A DNA stretch of 64,000 nucleotides from Camellia lanceoleosa (GCA_025200525.1 CM045770.1:85770084-85834083), one strand, 5' to 3'. Shown: positions 11,469 through 23,589, numbered from the stretch's first letter. The notes: generated by a model from the sequence alone, not told the origin. Translations and numbers: made by a program.

Positions 11469-12773
11469 GTTATTTTAACCTGACTAAAATAAATATGTTT
11501 GAGAAGTTGGTTGATTTTTATTTTTTTATTTTATTTTTTATTTTTATAGTTAATTTGATGGTTGTAAGAGAAAAAATGAAATGATTATGTTTGAGAAGTT
11601 GGTTTTTTTTTTTTTAATAGTTAATTTGATAGTTGTGAGAAAAAAAGTGACATAATTATAAATTAGATGTACTATTTTATCTTTTAATAAACTATTTTAA
11701 TCCAACTCTCCTCTCAAACATAAATAATATTGGTTGCGATTAATTTTATTTATTTATTTACTTTTCATGTAATCCAAAAAACAGATTGCGTGAGAGTTAA
11801 AATTACACAAGATTTGATGGTACTTGCAAGTTCCCCCATTATTATTATTTTGGATAAATTACAAAATATTACTGAAATTAATTTAAAACACGAATTATTT
11901 TTATAATTTTAAAAATTATAAATTACTCTTTATTAGAATTTTTTATTTAACATAATTAATAAAAAAAATAAAATTCTTAATTACTTTTCTACACGACAAT
12001 AAATTAATTGAAATATATTTATAATACAATTTAAAATTATTAATTGAATTGTTGAGTTATTAATAAAAGAGATCATTTGTTGTGTAATTAGAAACTTAAA
12101 AGAATAGGATATAATTTTTAAAATCAAAGAAAAAATTCATATTTTAAGTAAATTTTATTCATAATTTACCTTATTATTTTTTGTTTGGCCCTATTTGAGA
12201 GAAAGTGACCTAAATCGACTTATTTTTATAGAACCGATGAGACTAGCCATTCAAACTAGTAGTCAGTTTAAGAAAACCGGTCGAAGCATTGGCCAGCCAA
12301 AATTTGAAAATTCCACATTTTGCGTATTTTTTAAACATCTTGTATTATTTTTTTATTTTTTTTTTGAACAAACAATCAATATAAATATATATAAATAATT
12401 ATATTTAATAAACATATTTATATAAATATATATGTATTTTAAAATATAAAAATAATTTAAATGAATGTATCTTAATACTTACGTGTTTGATTGAATTGCT
12501 AACTCTTGATCTGATTTTTTTTCTTCTTCAGATTAGTCATGGATTTAGGTTTAGAACATTGGTTGTATGTATGAAAGATTTGTTCTAGAGGATTAAATTC
12601 AAAAACTACAAATTTATTTATCATCATTATTATAAATAAATAAGTTTGAAAATCTTGTAGACGAATGAAAGTTGTCTTTATGACCACGGTTGTGGTAAAA
12701 ATAAGAGTCTTCCTGATGTGATGTGTGCTTTGGGTGCTTAATTGGTGGAGGTTTTATAGCTAGTATATATATG
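11469..12773. other. AT-rich intergenic DNA, nothing recognised
   Basis: No supported gene. Low-complexity A/T runs, with two copies of TATGTTTGAGAAGTTGGTT at about 11495 and 11587. The short ORFs have no recognisable motif. Confidence 0.5.
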
Positions 12774-12941
12774 GAAAATGTTTTTTAGCACTAAAAAAAG
12801 TGCCCCTAATGCTCCTAATTTCTCTTTTTGGTAACTGTTTTTCTTTTTTTTTTTATAACTGTTTTTTTTTTTTTTTTTAATTTCCTTAAAAGGAATTTCG
12901 GGGCTTTCGAGCTGCCCCTTTTCGAGCTGCACATCACGTTC
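12774..12941. mobile_element. Probable MITE related to 8767-8919
   Basis: The arm AGCACTAAAAAAAGTGCCCC followed by TAATGCTCCTAATTTC, a TTTGGTAACTGTTTTT centre with poly-T, and an opposite arm (GGAATTTCGGGGCTTTCGAG) mirror the layout of the element at 8767-8919. Both flanks are TA microsatellite, so a duplication cannot be defined. Confidence 0.5.
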
Positions 12942-13108
12942 GGTATATATATATATATATAAGTATATGTCCGTATCTAAAGGTACGATGTAAATAATAT
13001 TAGGATTAAAATGTAATTATAATTTATACGTATCTGGTTGAAATTTATAAAATTTGTATCATTTTTTGATACAAATACTAAGGGCTGGTTTGACAACCTT
13101 AGAAAAAG

Positions 13109-13694
13109 GGGTGACTCTATTTATATAGCACATTTGGTCTTAAGGCACACCATTACTTAGTTCACAACTTTAATAATTTGCAAAAACATATAGCTTGTTT
13201 GGTTCAGATTTTCAGAAAACAGTTTTTCAAAAAATTTTATCCTTTTATTTTCCGTATTTTAATATTTTCAATGAATTTTTTTAATGTTTTAAACAATTTT
13301 TTAAAATTTTTTTAGACATACCTAATATAAATATACTTAAAATGTATAATATTTATGAAAAATTTTTTTAAAAATACACTAAAAAAAAAATGCAAAAAAA
13401 AAAAATTCAATACAATTTTCGTATTTTTGTATATTTTTTAATTTTTAAAAATATTTTTCACAAATATTATACTTTTTAATTGTATTTATGTTAGGTGTGT
13501 CTAAAAATTTTAAATAAAAAATTGCTAAAACATTAAAAAAAAAAATTCATAGAAAACATTAAAATACGAAAAATAAAAAAATAAAATTTTCTAAAAACCA
13601 GAACCAAACAAGCTATATGTTTTTTCAAATTATTAAAGGTGTAAACTCAGTAATGATGTGCCTTGAGACCAGATGTGGTGTGTAAATAAAGACA
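13109..13694. mobile_element. 586-bp foldback MULE-type MITE
   Basis: Flanked by CCTTAGAAAAAG (13097-13108 and 13695-13706), a 9- to 12-bp direct duplication. The left end GGGTGACTCTATTTATATAG and the right end (reverse complement GTGTCTTTATTTACACACCA) continue as inverted arms for almost half the element. TTTGGTCTTAAGGCACACC pairs with its right-arm counterpart. The centre is the AT-rich foldback repeat. No ORF. Confidence 0.75.
13195..13615. repeat. AT-rich foldback repeat inside the MULE-type MITE
   Basis: Arms ATATAGCTTGTTTGGTTC and GAACCAAACAAGCTATAT enclose poly-A/T sequence with the family hallmark TTAGGTGTGTCTAAAA. It belongs to the same dispersed family as 7262-7690. Confidence 0.6.
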
Positions 13695-13874
13695 CCTTAG
13701 AAAAAGTCAAAAAATTACCCAAAATGTTAAAAAGTTATCACTATTTACCAAAAAAAATATTAAAAAATTAATATACAAATATTAATACATATAAAGTAGA
13801 TGGTCCAAGATTGGTATTGACGTGATGTAGAACTCGGTGATAGAGACCAAAAAAAAATTTGTGTATATTCACAT

Positions 13875-14220
13875 AATTGGATGGTAAAGTTGGGTCTGTG
13901 GGGGCCCATCATGGGTCCCGTTTTTCTAATTTAAACCATTCAATATGTAGAACCCGTCTAGTACTATATGTCTGTAAAAAATCACGTCTATCGGATATCG
14001 CTAACTACATGATCAAATTAGTTTTGTATAAAAATGGATGATATTATAGTTAACAGTTAACAAAAAAAAAAACTATTACGATCAAATAGCTATCGATATC
14101 CAATAAACGTAATTTTTTACAAGTATATAGTACTCGACGAATTCTACACATTGAATAGTTTTGATTAGAAAAATGGGACCCGTGGTGGACTCCCACGGGC
14201 CAAACAACACCATTCAATCA
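13875..14220. mobile_element. Long-TIR MITE
   Basis: The left arm (ATTGGATGGT, GGGTCCCGTTTTTCTAAT, TGTAAAAAATCACGTCTAT) and the right arm in reverse complement (ATTGAATGGT, GGGTCCCATTTTTCTAAT, TGTAAAAAATTACGTTTAT) pair over about 130 bp, separated by a short A-rich spacer. No clean duplication was found. A fragmented relative is at 7183-7850. Non-coding. Confidence 0.65.
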
Positions 14221-14320
14221 AAGCCTGAGAAGGAGACAATATTTTCTCATCTACTCACCCGGCAGACTCCACTGCCAATCCGTTCGGCCTCCCACTCTAC
14301 ATTACTACAAAAATAGTTAA

Positions 14321-15262
14321 AGATCACACTTTGACAAAAAAAAAAAAAAATCTCACTTTTATTGGAAGTGTGATAAAAAAAATTAGATTGATATTTTAAT
14401 CACACTTAATTTGATTGAGTGTGATAATATTTATTTTTTATGTCACTTTTCAATTAAGTGTGATTATAAATATATATTTTTAATCACACCTTCTAATTAA
14501 AAGTGTGATTATATACTTTTTAATCACACTTTTTAAACAAGTGTGATTATATATATATATATATATATTTTAATCACACATTCTAATTAAAGTGTGATTA
14601 TTTATATATTTTTTAATCACACCTTCTAATTAAAGTGTGATTATATATACACTACTACTTTTTAATCACACTTTTTAAATAAGTGTGATTATATATATAT
14701 ATATATATTTTAATTACACATTATCATTAAAGTGTGATTATTTATATATTTTTTAATCACACATTCTAATTAAAGTGTGATTATATATACACTACTATTT
14801 TTTAATCACACTTTTTAAATAAGTGTAATTATATATATATTTTTTAATCACACATTCTAATTAAAGTGTGATTATTTATATATTTTTTAATGACACTTTC
14901 TAATTAAAGTGTGATTATATATACACTATTACTTTTTAATCACACTTTTTAAATAAGTGTGATTATATATATATTTTTTAATCACACATTCTAATTAAAG
15001 TGTGATTATATATACACTATTACTTTTTAATCACACTTTTTAAATAAGTGTGATTATTTATATATTTTTTAAGTTAATTAAAATATGATTATATATACAT
15101 TACTACTTTTTAATCACACTTTTTAAATAAGTGTGATTGTATAAAATATTTCAAATTGATTTTTATATAAAATATACAATTCCCAAATTTTTAATCACAC
15201 TTAATCTGATTGAGTGCGATAATATTTATTTTTTATGTCACTTTCTAATTAAGTGCGATTAT
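14321..15262. repeat. Array of GTGTGAT hairpins
   Basis: About twenty alternating AATCACACTTT and AAGTGTGATTA motifs pair as short inverted repeats with 6- to 12-bp loops, separated by AT dinucleotide runs. A higher-order unit recurs, marked by TTATATATACACTACTA near 14641, 14781, 14915, 15005 and 15088. The left border reads ATTACTACAAAAATAG, resembling a CACTA terminus, so this could be subterminal repeat sequence of a decayed CACTA element. No opposite end is visible. Interrupted at 15271 by a MULE-type end. Confidence 0.7.
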
Positions 15263-15270
15263 ATATATAA

Positions 15271-15530
15271 GGTAAATTACACTGACACCCCATAAGGTTT
15301 ATGTTTATTACAGTTCTCCTTTCACGTTTTGGAAATTACATCTCCCTCCCTGAGGTTTAAAGTTTCATTACAGATTCCCCCCTTAGCAATTTAATTTTTT
15401 TTAAATACTAATTTTGCCCTTACTGGGTAAATTACATTGACACCCCTTACATTTTAAAAATTACAATCCCCTTCCTAAGGTTTAAAGTAGCATTACCAAT
15501 TGCCCTTTCGGTTAGTATTAGTTGGAAAAA
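15271..15530. mobile_element. Two truncated MULE-type MITE ends in tandem
   Basis: GGTAAATTACACTGACACCC at 15271 and GGGTAAATTACATTGACACC at 15425 are two left ends of the family seen complete at 11091-11459. Both continue with family sequence but neither has its right terminus. From 15531 to about 15960 the DNA is A/T-rich and unassigned. Confidence 0.6.
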
Positions 15531-15959
15531 AAAATTCATTAGAAAAAAATTAATTAGAAAAAAAATTATTTGAAAAAAAATTAATTGAAAAAAAAATTGT
15601 TAGTAAAATTTTTAAATTTCTATTTAAAAACCAACATAAACTTATTTTTTGAATTTACGTTTTTTCCTCAAATTTACAAACTGAGACAACCATTTATAAA
15701 TCAAAAAAATTATCAAATAAATTTTTATGACAATTTTTAAAATTTTTGTAAATATAAATTGAAAACTGAAAACGAAATGGTTACCAAACAGGTTTCAGAT
15801 GGTAAAAATGTCGTAAAATTAACAAATAATTAAATAAGTTACCAACATAAGAAATGACTTATCAAAAGATTCTTAGGCTATGTATGGTTTGATTTTTAGA
15901 AAAAAAAATTAAAAATTAAAAATTAATTTGGTTAAGAAATAAAAAATAATTATGTAATT

Positions 15960-16812
15960 CACGTTCTATACGGCATTGTAATTCACGTAGTATATTTGGT
16001 TGCTCAAAATCATTATTGGGTGAATGAGAAATTGAAGCCAAAGATAGCTCTATGGAAATGGTGTTTTTGGTAGAAATTCCTTAAGGTTTGAAAAAAGGCT
16101 TATCCCACATTGGTTTGGTAAGAAAATATTTTATAGGTTTATAAAGCTTGAGTTTGTAACTTGGGGAGAGCCCCAAGGGACACCCCAAGTTTGTAGAAAA
16201 GAGAGATTATGGGCAAATTCGGCTAGACACAAAAATAAACACACACACGGGAGCCGGGTTGGGTTGGGTTGGATTGGGCGTGGGTACATGATGTGAGGTT
16301 AGGCTTGTCCAGCTCAATACTTATCTTTTTGGGCCAAAAAAATTGAAATTAATTTTATTTTTGAAATAAAATCTGTCTAGTTTTTTCCCACCTGAATAGA
16401 TGCATATTTGTTTAAATTTAAACCCAATAGGTTCCAATATGTTTGAATTAAAACCGGACAGATTCAATATTTGTTTAAAATTCAAACCAAATAGTATCTT
16501 AACTATTCAATCTGCCCCGAACATATTCAATACATGTTCAAACAGGTTTTGTACCTGTTTAATTCAAACCGAATAGCCACCACTCTATCTATAAATAGGC
16601 AGTCCCTTATTTGGTTTTTCACTTGAAATTTTCATCCAAAATTCTACAATTACTCTCTACATTTTGCTGCATTATTTTCTTATAAGAAAGAGTGTAAACA
16701 CAAAGTGTGTTCGTTGTAAGAATAATTTGTAGTGCTGCAATTATTCATAGCTGATCATTTTATCCTGGAAGATAGATGTCCATAATCTGAAAGTACCGTG
16801 GAGAGGACGAAT
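15960..16812 (+). repeat. 5' LTR of copia element, left segment
   Basis: Aligns with 3' LTR positions from about 29624 onward (AATGGTGTTTTTGGTAGAAA, GCTTGAGTTTGTAACTTGGG). The first ~95 bp of the LTR are missing. The segment stops at the AAT duplication of the CACTA insertion and resumes at 24225-24515. Confidence 0.85.
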
Positions 16813-16829
16813 CACTACCAGAAAAAGTG

Positions 16830-17275
16830 TTTTTTGCGACGGTAGGCGGCCGTCGCAAATGCCCTGGATCCCGTCGCTAATACCTTTTGCGACGGTAATT
16901 TGGTTTTTTGCGACGGGAAGGGAGGGTCGCGACTAATGGGGTTGCAAAAGAGCTTTAGCGACGGTAAGTGCCGTCGCCATTAGTTTCTTGACGGAGGTGC
17001 CTTTTGCGGCGGCACTTTTTCTGCCGCCAATAATGGAAGAATATATCGCGGTTTTGCATTTACACATAATTCCCGTCGCTAAAAGTGGGTTTTTGAGACG
17101 GCAGAATTACCGTCGCTAAAACTCTGGCAGCTTATAACTATTGGCGACGGCAACGTCTACCGTCGCTAAAGGTATCTTGAAAATTACAATTCCACAACTT
17201 TTGCGACTGTTTTGGTGCCGTCGCAAAAGCCTATTACTCTTTTTTGCGACGGGTTATTATACCGTCTCAAAAAAA
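16830..17275. repeat. CACTA left subterminal repeats
   Basis: Many copies of TTTTGCGACGG and CCGTCGCTAA in both orientations, pairing as short hairpins. In En/Spm-type elements, subterminal motifs bind the accessory transposon protein. The block ends in a poly-A tract. Confidence 0.8.
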
Positions 17276-17786
17276 AAAAAAAAAAAAAAAACCTGTTGAT
17301 AAATTATTAAAAAAATTAAAATAACCTGTATAAAATAAAAAATAACTATAAAAAAATTCAAAAATTACAGAATAATATAAATTCATACATAAACAAAAGT
17401 TGACAAATAATAAAAATTAATAATATTATTCCATTCATAACAATACATAAATAAAAATTCATAACAATAAAAATTATGCCACTACATAACGTCGCATAAT
17501 ACATACATAATGTTGCTCACAAATTTACATAACATAAATCAAAATCAAAACCAAAAGTTTTCGTCTTGATTCGTTAGGGTTACAAAAACAAAAATTGGTC
17601 ATAATCTTTATACGCCCGCATTCCAGAAGAACCCAACTGCTACTCAGGAAATATCTGAAAAAAACAAGATAAAAATAATTAAAAACCATATAATGGTGTT
17701 AATATTTCAATTACAGAAAAATATTAAAAAAAAATTGACTACTATATAATTAGAAAGATAGTTTAGTAAATAATTTTGACTGGACC
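17276..17786. other. CACTA interior, A/T-rich
   Basis: Low-complexity A-rich DNA with no gene. A short stretch at 17580-17650 has mixed composition but no recognisable protein. Confidence 0.4.
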
Positions 17787-18606
17787 GAAATCCGGCTCTA
17801 ACTCCCAAACCGGGAACCCGATTCGAGCCCCGTCTTCTCCCACAAGTCTCTCGTGCCTAGGAGGTCGTGTGTGCCAAGTTTCGTGCTAAACCGACGCCGT
17901 TTGGTGATTTTGGGGCGTTAACGCCTCGAATTCAAGTTTCTTAAGGAAGTAGTTTGCCTAAAGTGAAATCCGGCTCTAACTCCCAAACCGGGAACCCGAT
18001 TCGAGCCCCGTCTTCTCCCACAAGTCTCTCGTGCCTAGGCGGTCGTGTGTGCCAAGTTTCGTGCTAAACCGACGCCGTTTGGTGATTTTGGGGCGTTAAC
18101 GCCTCGAATTCAAGTTTCTTAATGAAGTAGTTTGCCTAAAGTGAAATCCGACTCTAAGTCCCAAATCGGGAACCCGATTCAAGCCCCGTCTTCTCCCACA
18201 AGTCTCTCGTGCCTAGGCGGTCGTATGTGCCAAGTTCGTGCTAAACCGACGCCGTTTGGTGATTTTGGGGCGTTAACACCTCGAATTTAAGTTTCTTAAG
18301 GAACTAGTTCGCCTAAAGTGAAATCCGGCTCTAACTCCCAATCCGGGAACCCGATTGGAGTCCCGTCTTCTCCCACAAGTCTCTCGTGCCTAGGCGGTCG
18401 TGTGTGCCAAGTTTCGTGCTAAACCGACGCTGTTTGGTGATTTTGGGGCGTTAACACCTCGAATTCAAGTTTCTTAAGGAACTAGTTCACCTAAAGTGAA
18501 ATCCGACTCTAACTCCTAATCCGGGAACCCGATTGGAGTCCCGTCTTCTCCCACAAGTCTCTCGTGCCTAGGCGGTCGTATGTGCCAAGTTTCGTGCTAA
18601 ACCGAC
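17787..18606. repeat. 178-bp tandem repeat, ~4.6 copies
   Basis: Units start GAAATCCGGCTCTAACTCC at 17787, 17965, 18143, 18320 and 18498, giving periods of 178, 178, 177 and 178 bp. The last copy is partial. Units are nearly identical and clearly more GC-rich than the surroundings, with constant segments such as CACAAGTCTCTCGTGCCTAG and TAAACCGACGCCGTTTGGTG. Stops in all frames argue against coding. Confidence 0.92.
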
Positions 18607-20040
18607 TCAAAATAATAAACAATGCATATGCAAAAGGCTAACATATTTAAGCTTATCTCCATCTACAGTCAAGAAGAAATACGGCATGAAAAGTTGAAAG
18701 CCGTCTTGAGGACTAAACCCGAGGGTGCACCACTTTCTATACCAGAAGCACTCCTGTGAAACAAACATAACATCTTCAATTAAATTTTGAAATAAGAAAC
18801 TTGAGCAGTTATATATGGGCAATTTGGGAATCAAAAAATGTGTGACATAAATCAGACCGAGTTCTGCGCTTTATATGATACTATATATATATATAAATAG
18901 AAGATAAATAGATGTGGTAGTGAAAGCATACAAACATGGCACATCTCACAAGCATTATTACACAAGGTTTCTGCAAAAGTACAAGAAAACATTTTACAAA
19001 CCTCACATCTTTGGTCAGAATCTTTTTTTCAAGATATCCTCTAGTTTAACCCGAGGAGAAATGCTATCGAAGCATCTCGGCCATTTTAGCCAAAAAATCA
19101 TGTGAATATGGTACATAAGGTTTGTATCGTGCTCTAGAAGTTGGAAGTTGTTCAAGATCTTCCTTGATTTCCTGGAAGAACCACAAAATAGAGGTGCAAT
19201 GGGAATATCATCGTCATAAAACTTTTCATTTGGCAAATTTCGACACGAGAATCCTGCAAAATAATGGTTGTCTTAACAAAAAGTTATTTACATTTGAAGT
19301 GAACCATGCTAATACAGAGGCTGCAAAAACGAGTAGCAATACAAATGATTCACAAAAATCATAATTTTATGATAGAAGAAAGAGTTCCAATATCATGGAC
19401 GAGTATATGACATAATCATTGAAACCTTGGTCGTAGAAACAAGGCCCTGAAATCAAATTTATGCTTCACATGAATACTTCAAAATGAGTGAACCAACTTA
19501 TAGAACACAACATGTGTATCATGTATGCTGAGGATTAGTTTGCAGCATGTGTATAATTGATGGCAGAACTTGTTCCTCTTGCACAATTTTTACATCAAAA
19601 CACATGAAATCCTTTCACTGGAGATGTTATCATGTGTTGACCAAAAGGAGAGAGGGATGGTGTCACCTGCTACTACTACCAAGCTAGTATTGGCATTTTC
19701 ATAAAATCCCTAAGCAAGACATGCTTTAATTTTATTTATGGCGAACTTGGAACGTCGAATTCTAAATACTCATACATTGTTACTCAAGTATTGTTTGTTG
19801 CATTTTTAACACATAAAAATTTCCAGATTTTTATCTGTCCTTAAAACTCATCCAGCTACCTAATTTTCTTTCAAAACTTGTTTCCTACACTAGCAGATTC
19901 ATTTCCTTCACTTACCAGACATATTGAGTTACATATACCTACCATACTTGTTATGCTCTTAAATCCTTTGGTTGAATTATTGGGCCTGTCACATATACAT
20001 TTATACGTTGTGTACATCACATAAATTAGCCCTAGCCACT
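18607..20040. other. CACTA interior, possible captured gene pieces
   Basis: No complete gene. Minus-strand stretches at 18640-18760 and 19015-19236 have coding-like composition. One begins after a TTTGTTTCACAG splice-acceptor-like site on the minus strand near 18757. The short peptides were not recognised, and captured exons of unknown origin are only a possibility. Confidence 0.25.
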
Positions 20041-20295
20041 TTTAAGCAACCAGCACAGGAGCGCCGCAGCACAGGAGATTTTTTACCGAGCCAGTCGTCC
20101 GGGAGGACAACTTGGCGGTCGACCAGTGGCCACCTGGGCAGATTTTAAAAGCCCCAAAACCGACTGCTTCTATTCCTGTTCTTTTCTCTGCTTCGTCTAT
20201 GTAAACCCTAATCTCCATATCGCTCAAACTCCATCTGCCAAACCCTCTAAAAACTCAATCTCTATCAATTTCTTGTGTAAACTAAGGTAAATCTC
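20041..20295 (+). other. 5'-UTR-like captured fragment
   Basis: Reads like the first exon of a plant gene: AAACCCTAATCTCC, CAAACCCTCTAAAAACTC, then GTGTAAACTAAG followed by GTAAATC, a plausible intron donor at about 20285. GC content rises at 20085-20150. No ORF follows, so it is either a captured gene 5' end or the element's own leader. Function unknown. Confidence 0.35.
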
Positions 20296-21187
20296 TCTAT
20301 TTTCATTGGTTTCTTTACATTAACCCCTTGATTTTGCTTTAGATTTAATGTTTTTTTTTGGGGGGGGGGGTCATACATCCAAATGTGGGTTTGTTCCAAA
20401 CTGATTAATGGTCATTTTATTCGTGATTGATGATTATTCTTGAAATACTTCCATGATTTTGTTCAAAAAGCTTGATATTGTTCATATTCTTGCCAAATAC
20501 TTCCATGTCTCACAGATTGTTCATCCTTAAGCTCTGTCTTGAATCTTTTTTTATTTTTATTTTTACTGAAATTTGTGGGTACTAAATCTAAATTCTATAA
20601 CAGTTTACCAAAAAAAAAAAAAAAAATTCTAAATTCTATAACACTGTAGCATAACTCTGAATATGTATTCTGAATTTTTTTTGGCTCTCACAGGTTCCTG
20701 CCAAAAGTAGTTTTTTATTTTTTTATTTATAAAAAAAACTAAGTCTTTCTTTGTTAATCATGTGAACACTAAATCTGAAGTCTACGTATTTTTTTGACTC
20801 TCGCTATCACAAGTTCATGCCAAAAGAAGTAAAATCAATTTTTTTTCACTTTGTTTCACATAACTTGGTTCATGGCACAAGAATTTTTTTATTTTTTTTA
20901 CTGTGTTCAACATAACCTGAGTTAATCTTTGTTAACTTCCTCATATTCCTTTGTTATGTTTCATCCTTAAATAGTTCTATCAACCTCAGCGCCTATAGAT
21001 TTATTAAAATTATTGACAACATGCGATTCAACCTAGGGATTCATTTAAGAACGAATATTAATTTTGAGAACATCGAAGCAAACATTTTAATTTTTTTTTT
21101 AAAAAAAAGAAAAAAAAACTAAAATCAAACTTCATTGAATAGATCATCTCTAAAACATGAAATCAATCAACCAAAAAACACGAGATC

Positions 21188-21241
21188 ATATATATATATA
21201 TATATGTAACAGATCAAAAACCCCCCTATATACACTCACAG

Positions 21242-21277
<36 letters not shown>

Positions 21278-21305
21278 ATGAAAACCCCCTATATCCGAAA
21301 TCCCG

Positions 21306-21350
<45 letters not shown>
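21188..21350. repeat. Microsatellite cluster (AT)n, (TG)n, (GA)20
   Basis: (AT)n at 21189-21205 and 21242-21261, (TG)n at 21261-21277, and an uninterrupted (GA)20 at 21311-21350. The DNA after it (21351-21640) is GC-richer with AGGATCGGCGGTGA-like repeats, and I recognise no gene in it. Confidence 0.9.
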
Positions 21351-21352
<2 letters not shown>

Positions 21353-21689
21353 CCCTTTGAAATCGGCGGTGAGGGAAGATCGCCGGCGAGGGAGGAGTGG
21401 CGGTGAGGGGCGAGCAACCGTCAACGTCGTCTGTGAGAGAGAGAGAGAGGGAGGCAATGCGGTAAGGAGGAGGATCGACAGTGAGGTCTGGCGACGGTGA
21501 GGAGGATCGGGGTGAGGAGGATCGGCGGTGACGGATGATCGGCGCCGTCGTTGTGTTAAAGAGAGAGAGAGGAAGGCGAAACCCTAGATGGAGAGAGAGA
21601 GCGAGCAGAAGGAGAAGAGACGGCTCTGTGGTGTTTGTGTTTGTGTTGTGTGTGTGTTCTCAAACAAAACCCTAGACACACCCACAAAT

Positions 21690-23445
21690 GTTATAGTTAA
21701 TGAATTTTTTATTAAAATAAAAAATTATTAAAATAATTTTTATAGTAATTTTTATAGTTGATGAATAAAAATTTATTTGTTTCATATTTATTTTAATGAA
21801 TAAAATTTTTTTTTTATTATTTGGTAGAAGTAGGAATAATATTTTCTATTAAAATAAAATTAATTTTTTGTGGTCAATAAAAAATATTTTTTTATGACCC
21901 TTTTTTTTTTTTTTTGTTACTAAAAATCAAGAACTAATTTTTTGTGGTAGAGGATAGGAAGTGGCAGTAGTGGTGAAAGTGGTGGATAAGAGTTGATAGT
22001 GATGGTGGTAGTGATGGTGAAGGAGATAAGTAGTGAAGTTGTGGTAGTAGTAAAGGAGATAGAATAGCAGTGGTAGAGGACAGGTAATGGTAGTAGTAGT
22101 GGTGGTAGTAGAGTGGTAGCGATAGTGGTAGTAATGATAGTTGTAGAGGTGGAGTGACAACAAGGTAGTAGTGGAATGGCATTTGTAGTAGTGGTGAATG
22201 TGGTAGAGAAGATAGGTGGTGAAAGAGAGATGAGTGAGAGATGACAGATAGAAGAGAGATGGAGACAGAGAGAGAGAGAGAGAGAGATGCAGAGCAGAGA
22301 CAAAGTGATGAGCGAGAGAGAGAGCAAAAAAGAGCGAAAATAGATAAAGAAGAGTGATATGTCAGAGTGAGAGAGAGAAGAGAGACAGAGACACAGAGAG
22401 AAAGAGAGAGATTGACAGAAAGAAAAGAGTGATGAGAGAGAGAGAGAGAAGAGAGACAGAGACACATAAAGAAAGGAAGAGACAGACAGACAGAGAAGAG
22501 TGATGAGTAAGAGAGAGAAAGAGAAGAGAGACAGAGGCGTAAGGAAAGGGGCAAGAGGCGTAAGGAAAATTTGGGAAAAAAAAGGGGGGAGCGGGAATGG
22601 AAAAAAATAAAGGGGCGGGAATGAAAAATAAAAATAAAAATAAAAAAATAATTAAATAAATTTAGTTTTTGTTAAAAAATATTTTTTTTTTTGTAGTTAA
22701 TGAATTTTTTAAATTTTTTTTTTTTTAGTTATTAAGATTGAAAATTTATTTGTTTCATTTTTATTTTAATGAAAATAAATATTATTTTTTTTTATTTTGT
22801 AGAAGTAGGGGTAATATATATTTTAAGTGGTAGTGTAAATGGAGTGCAGGGGTGAAAGAGAGGTAATGGTAGTAGTAGTGGCAGTAGTAGTAGTGGTGGT
22901 AGTGGAGTGGTGGCGATAGTAGTAGTAATGGTAGTCGTAGAGGTGAAGTGGCGACAATAGAAGTAATAGTGGTAGTGGAATGGTGTTTGCAGTAGTGGTG
23001 AAGGTGGTAGAGGAAATGGGTGGTGAGAGAGAGTGATAGACAGAAAAGAGACATAGAGAGAAGAGAGCTGGACGAGAGAGACAGAGAGAGATAGAGAGAA
23101 GAGAGATGAGCAAGAGAGACATAAAGAGAAGAGAGATGAACGACAGAGAGACCTAGAAAAATAGAGAGAAGAGAGACAGGATAGACAAATGCAGAGAGAG
23201 AAGAGTGATGAGAGAGATAGAGAAAGAGAAGAGAGAAAGGAAGATGAAAAAATGGATGAAAAGATATAGACAAAGAGAGAAAGAGCGAAAATAGATAAAC
23301 GAGAGAGAGACAGAGAGAGATAAAGAGAAGAGAGATGAGTGAGAGAGACAGAGAGAGAAGACAGATGGGAGAGATAGAGAGAAGAGAGATGAGTGAGAGA
23401 CAAAAAGAGAAAGAGAGAGACAGAGACAGATGTTATATTAAAAGA
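21690..23445. repeat. ~973-bp tandem duplication of purine-rich block
   Basis: Two copies, each an AT-rich leader (TTTATTTGTTTCAT at about 21772 and 22745; GTAGAAGTAGG at about 21824 and 22800), then GGTAGTAGTGGTGG-type sequence, then GAGAGAGACAGAGA-type sequence. The purine-rich parts are about 21943-22570 and 22820-23440, and purines lie almost entirely on the plus strand. Long minus-strand ORFs here encode only Ser/Leu-rich low-complexity peptides and are not genes. Confidence 0.75.
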
Positions 23446-23589
23446 GTAAGACGACATCGTTTTTTTATTTTATTTTTTTGCGACAGAAAAATACTGTTGA
23501 ATTTATTCAAACTATTTTGTGACTGTATATATATGAGGCTGTCTCAAAACCACAATCACTATGCTAGGTTAGAGTTTTCCAAAAACTCT

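Noticed and set aside
14303..14320. ATTACTACAAAAATAG as a CACTA terminus
   Set aside because: The first bases are not CACTAC, no opposite end or 3-bp duplication was found; kept only as a possibility for the hairpin array.
21920..22554. Overlapping minus-strand ORFs of 181 and 206 residues, Ser/Leu-rich
   Set aside because: Low-complexity products of GAGAGA/GTAGTG tracts that stay open in several frames at once, so not evidence of a gene.
22782..23457. Minus-strand ORFs of 163 and 221 residues
   Set aside because: Same cause: second copy of the purine-rich block.
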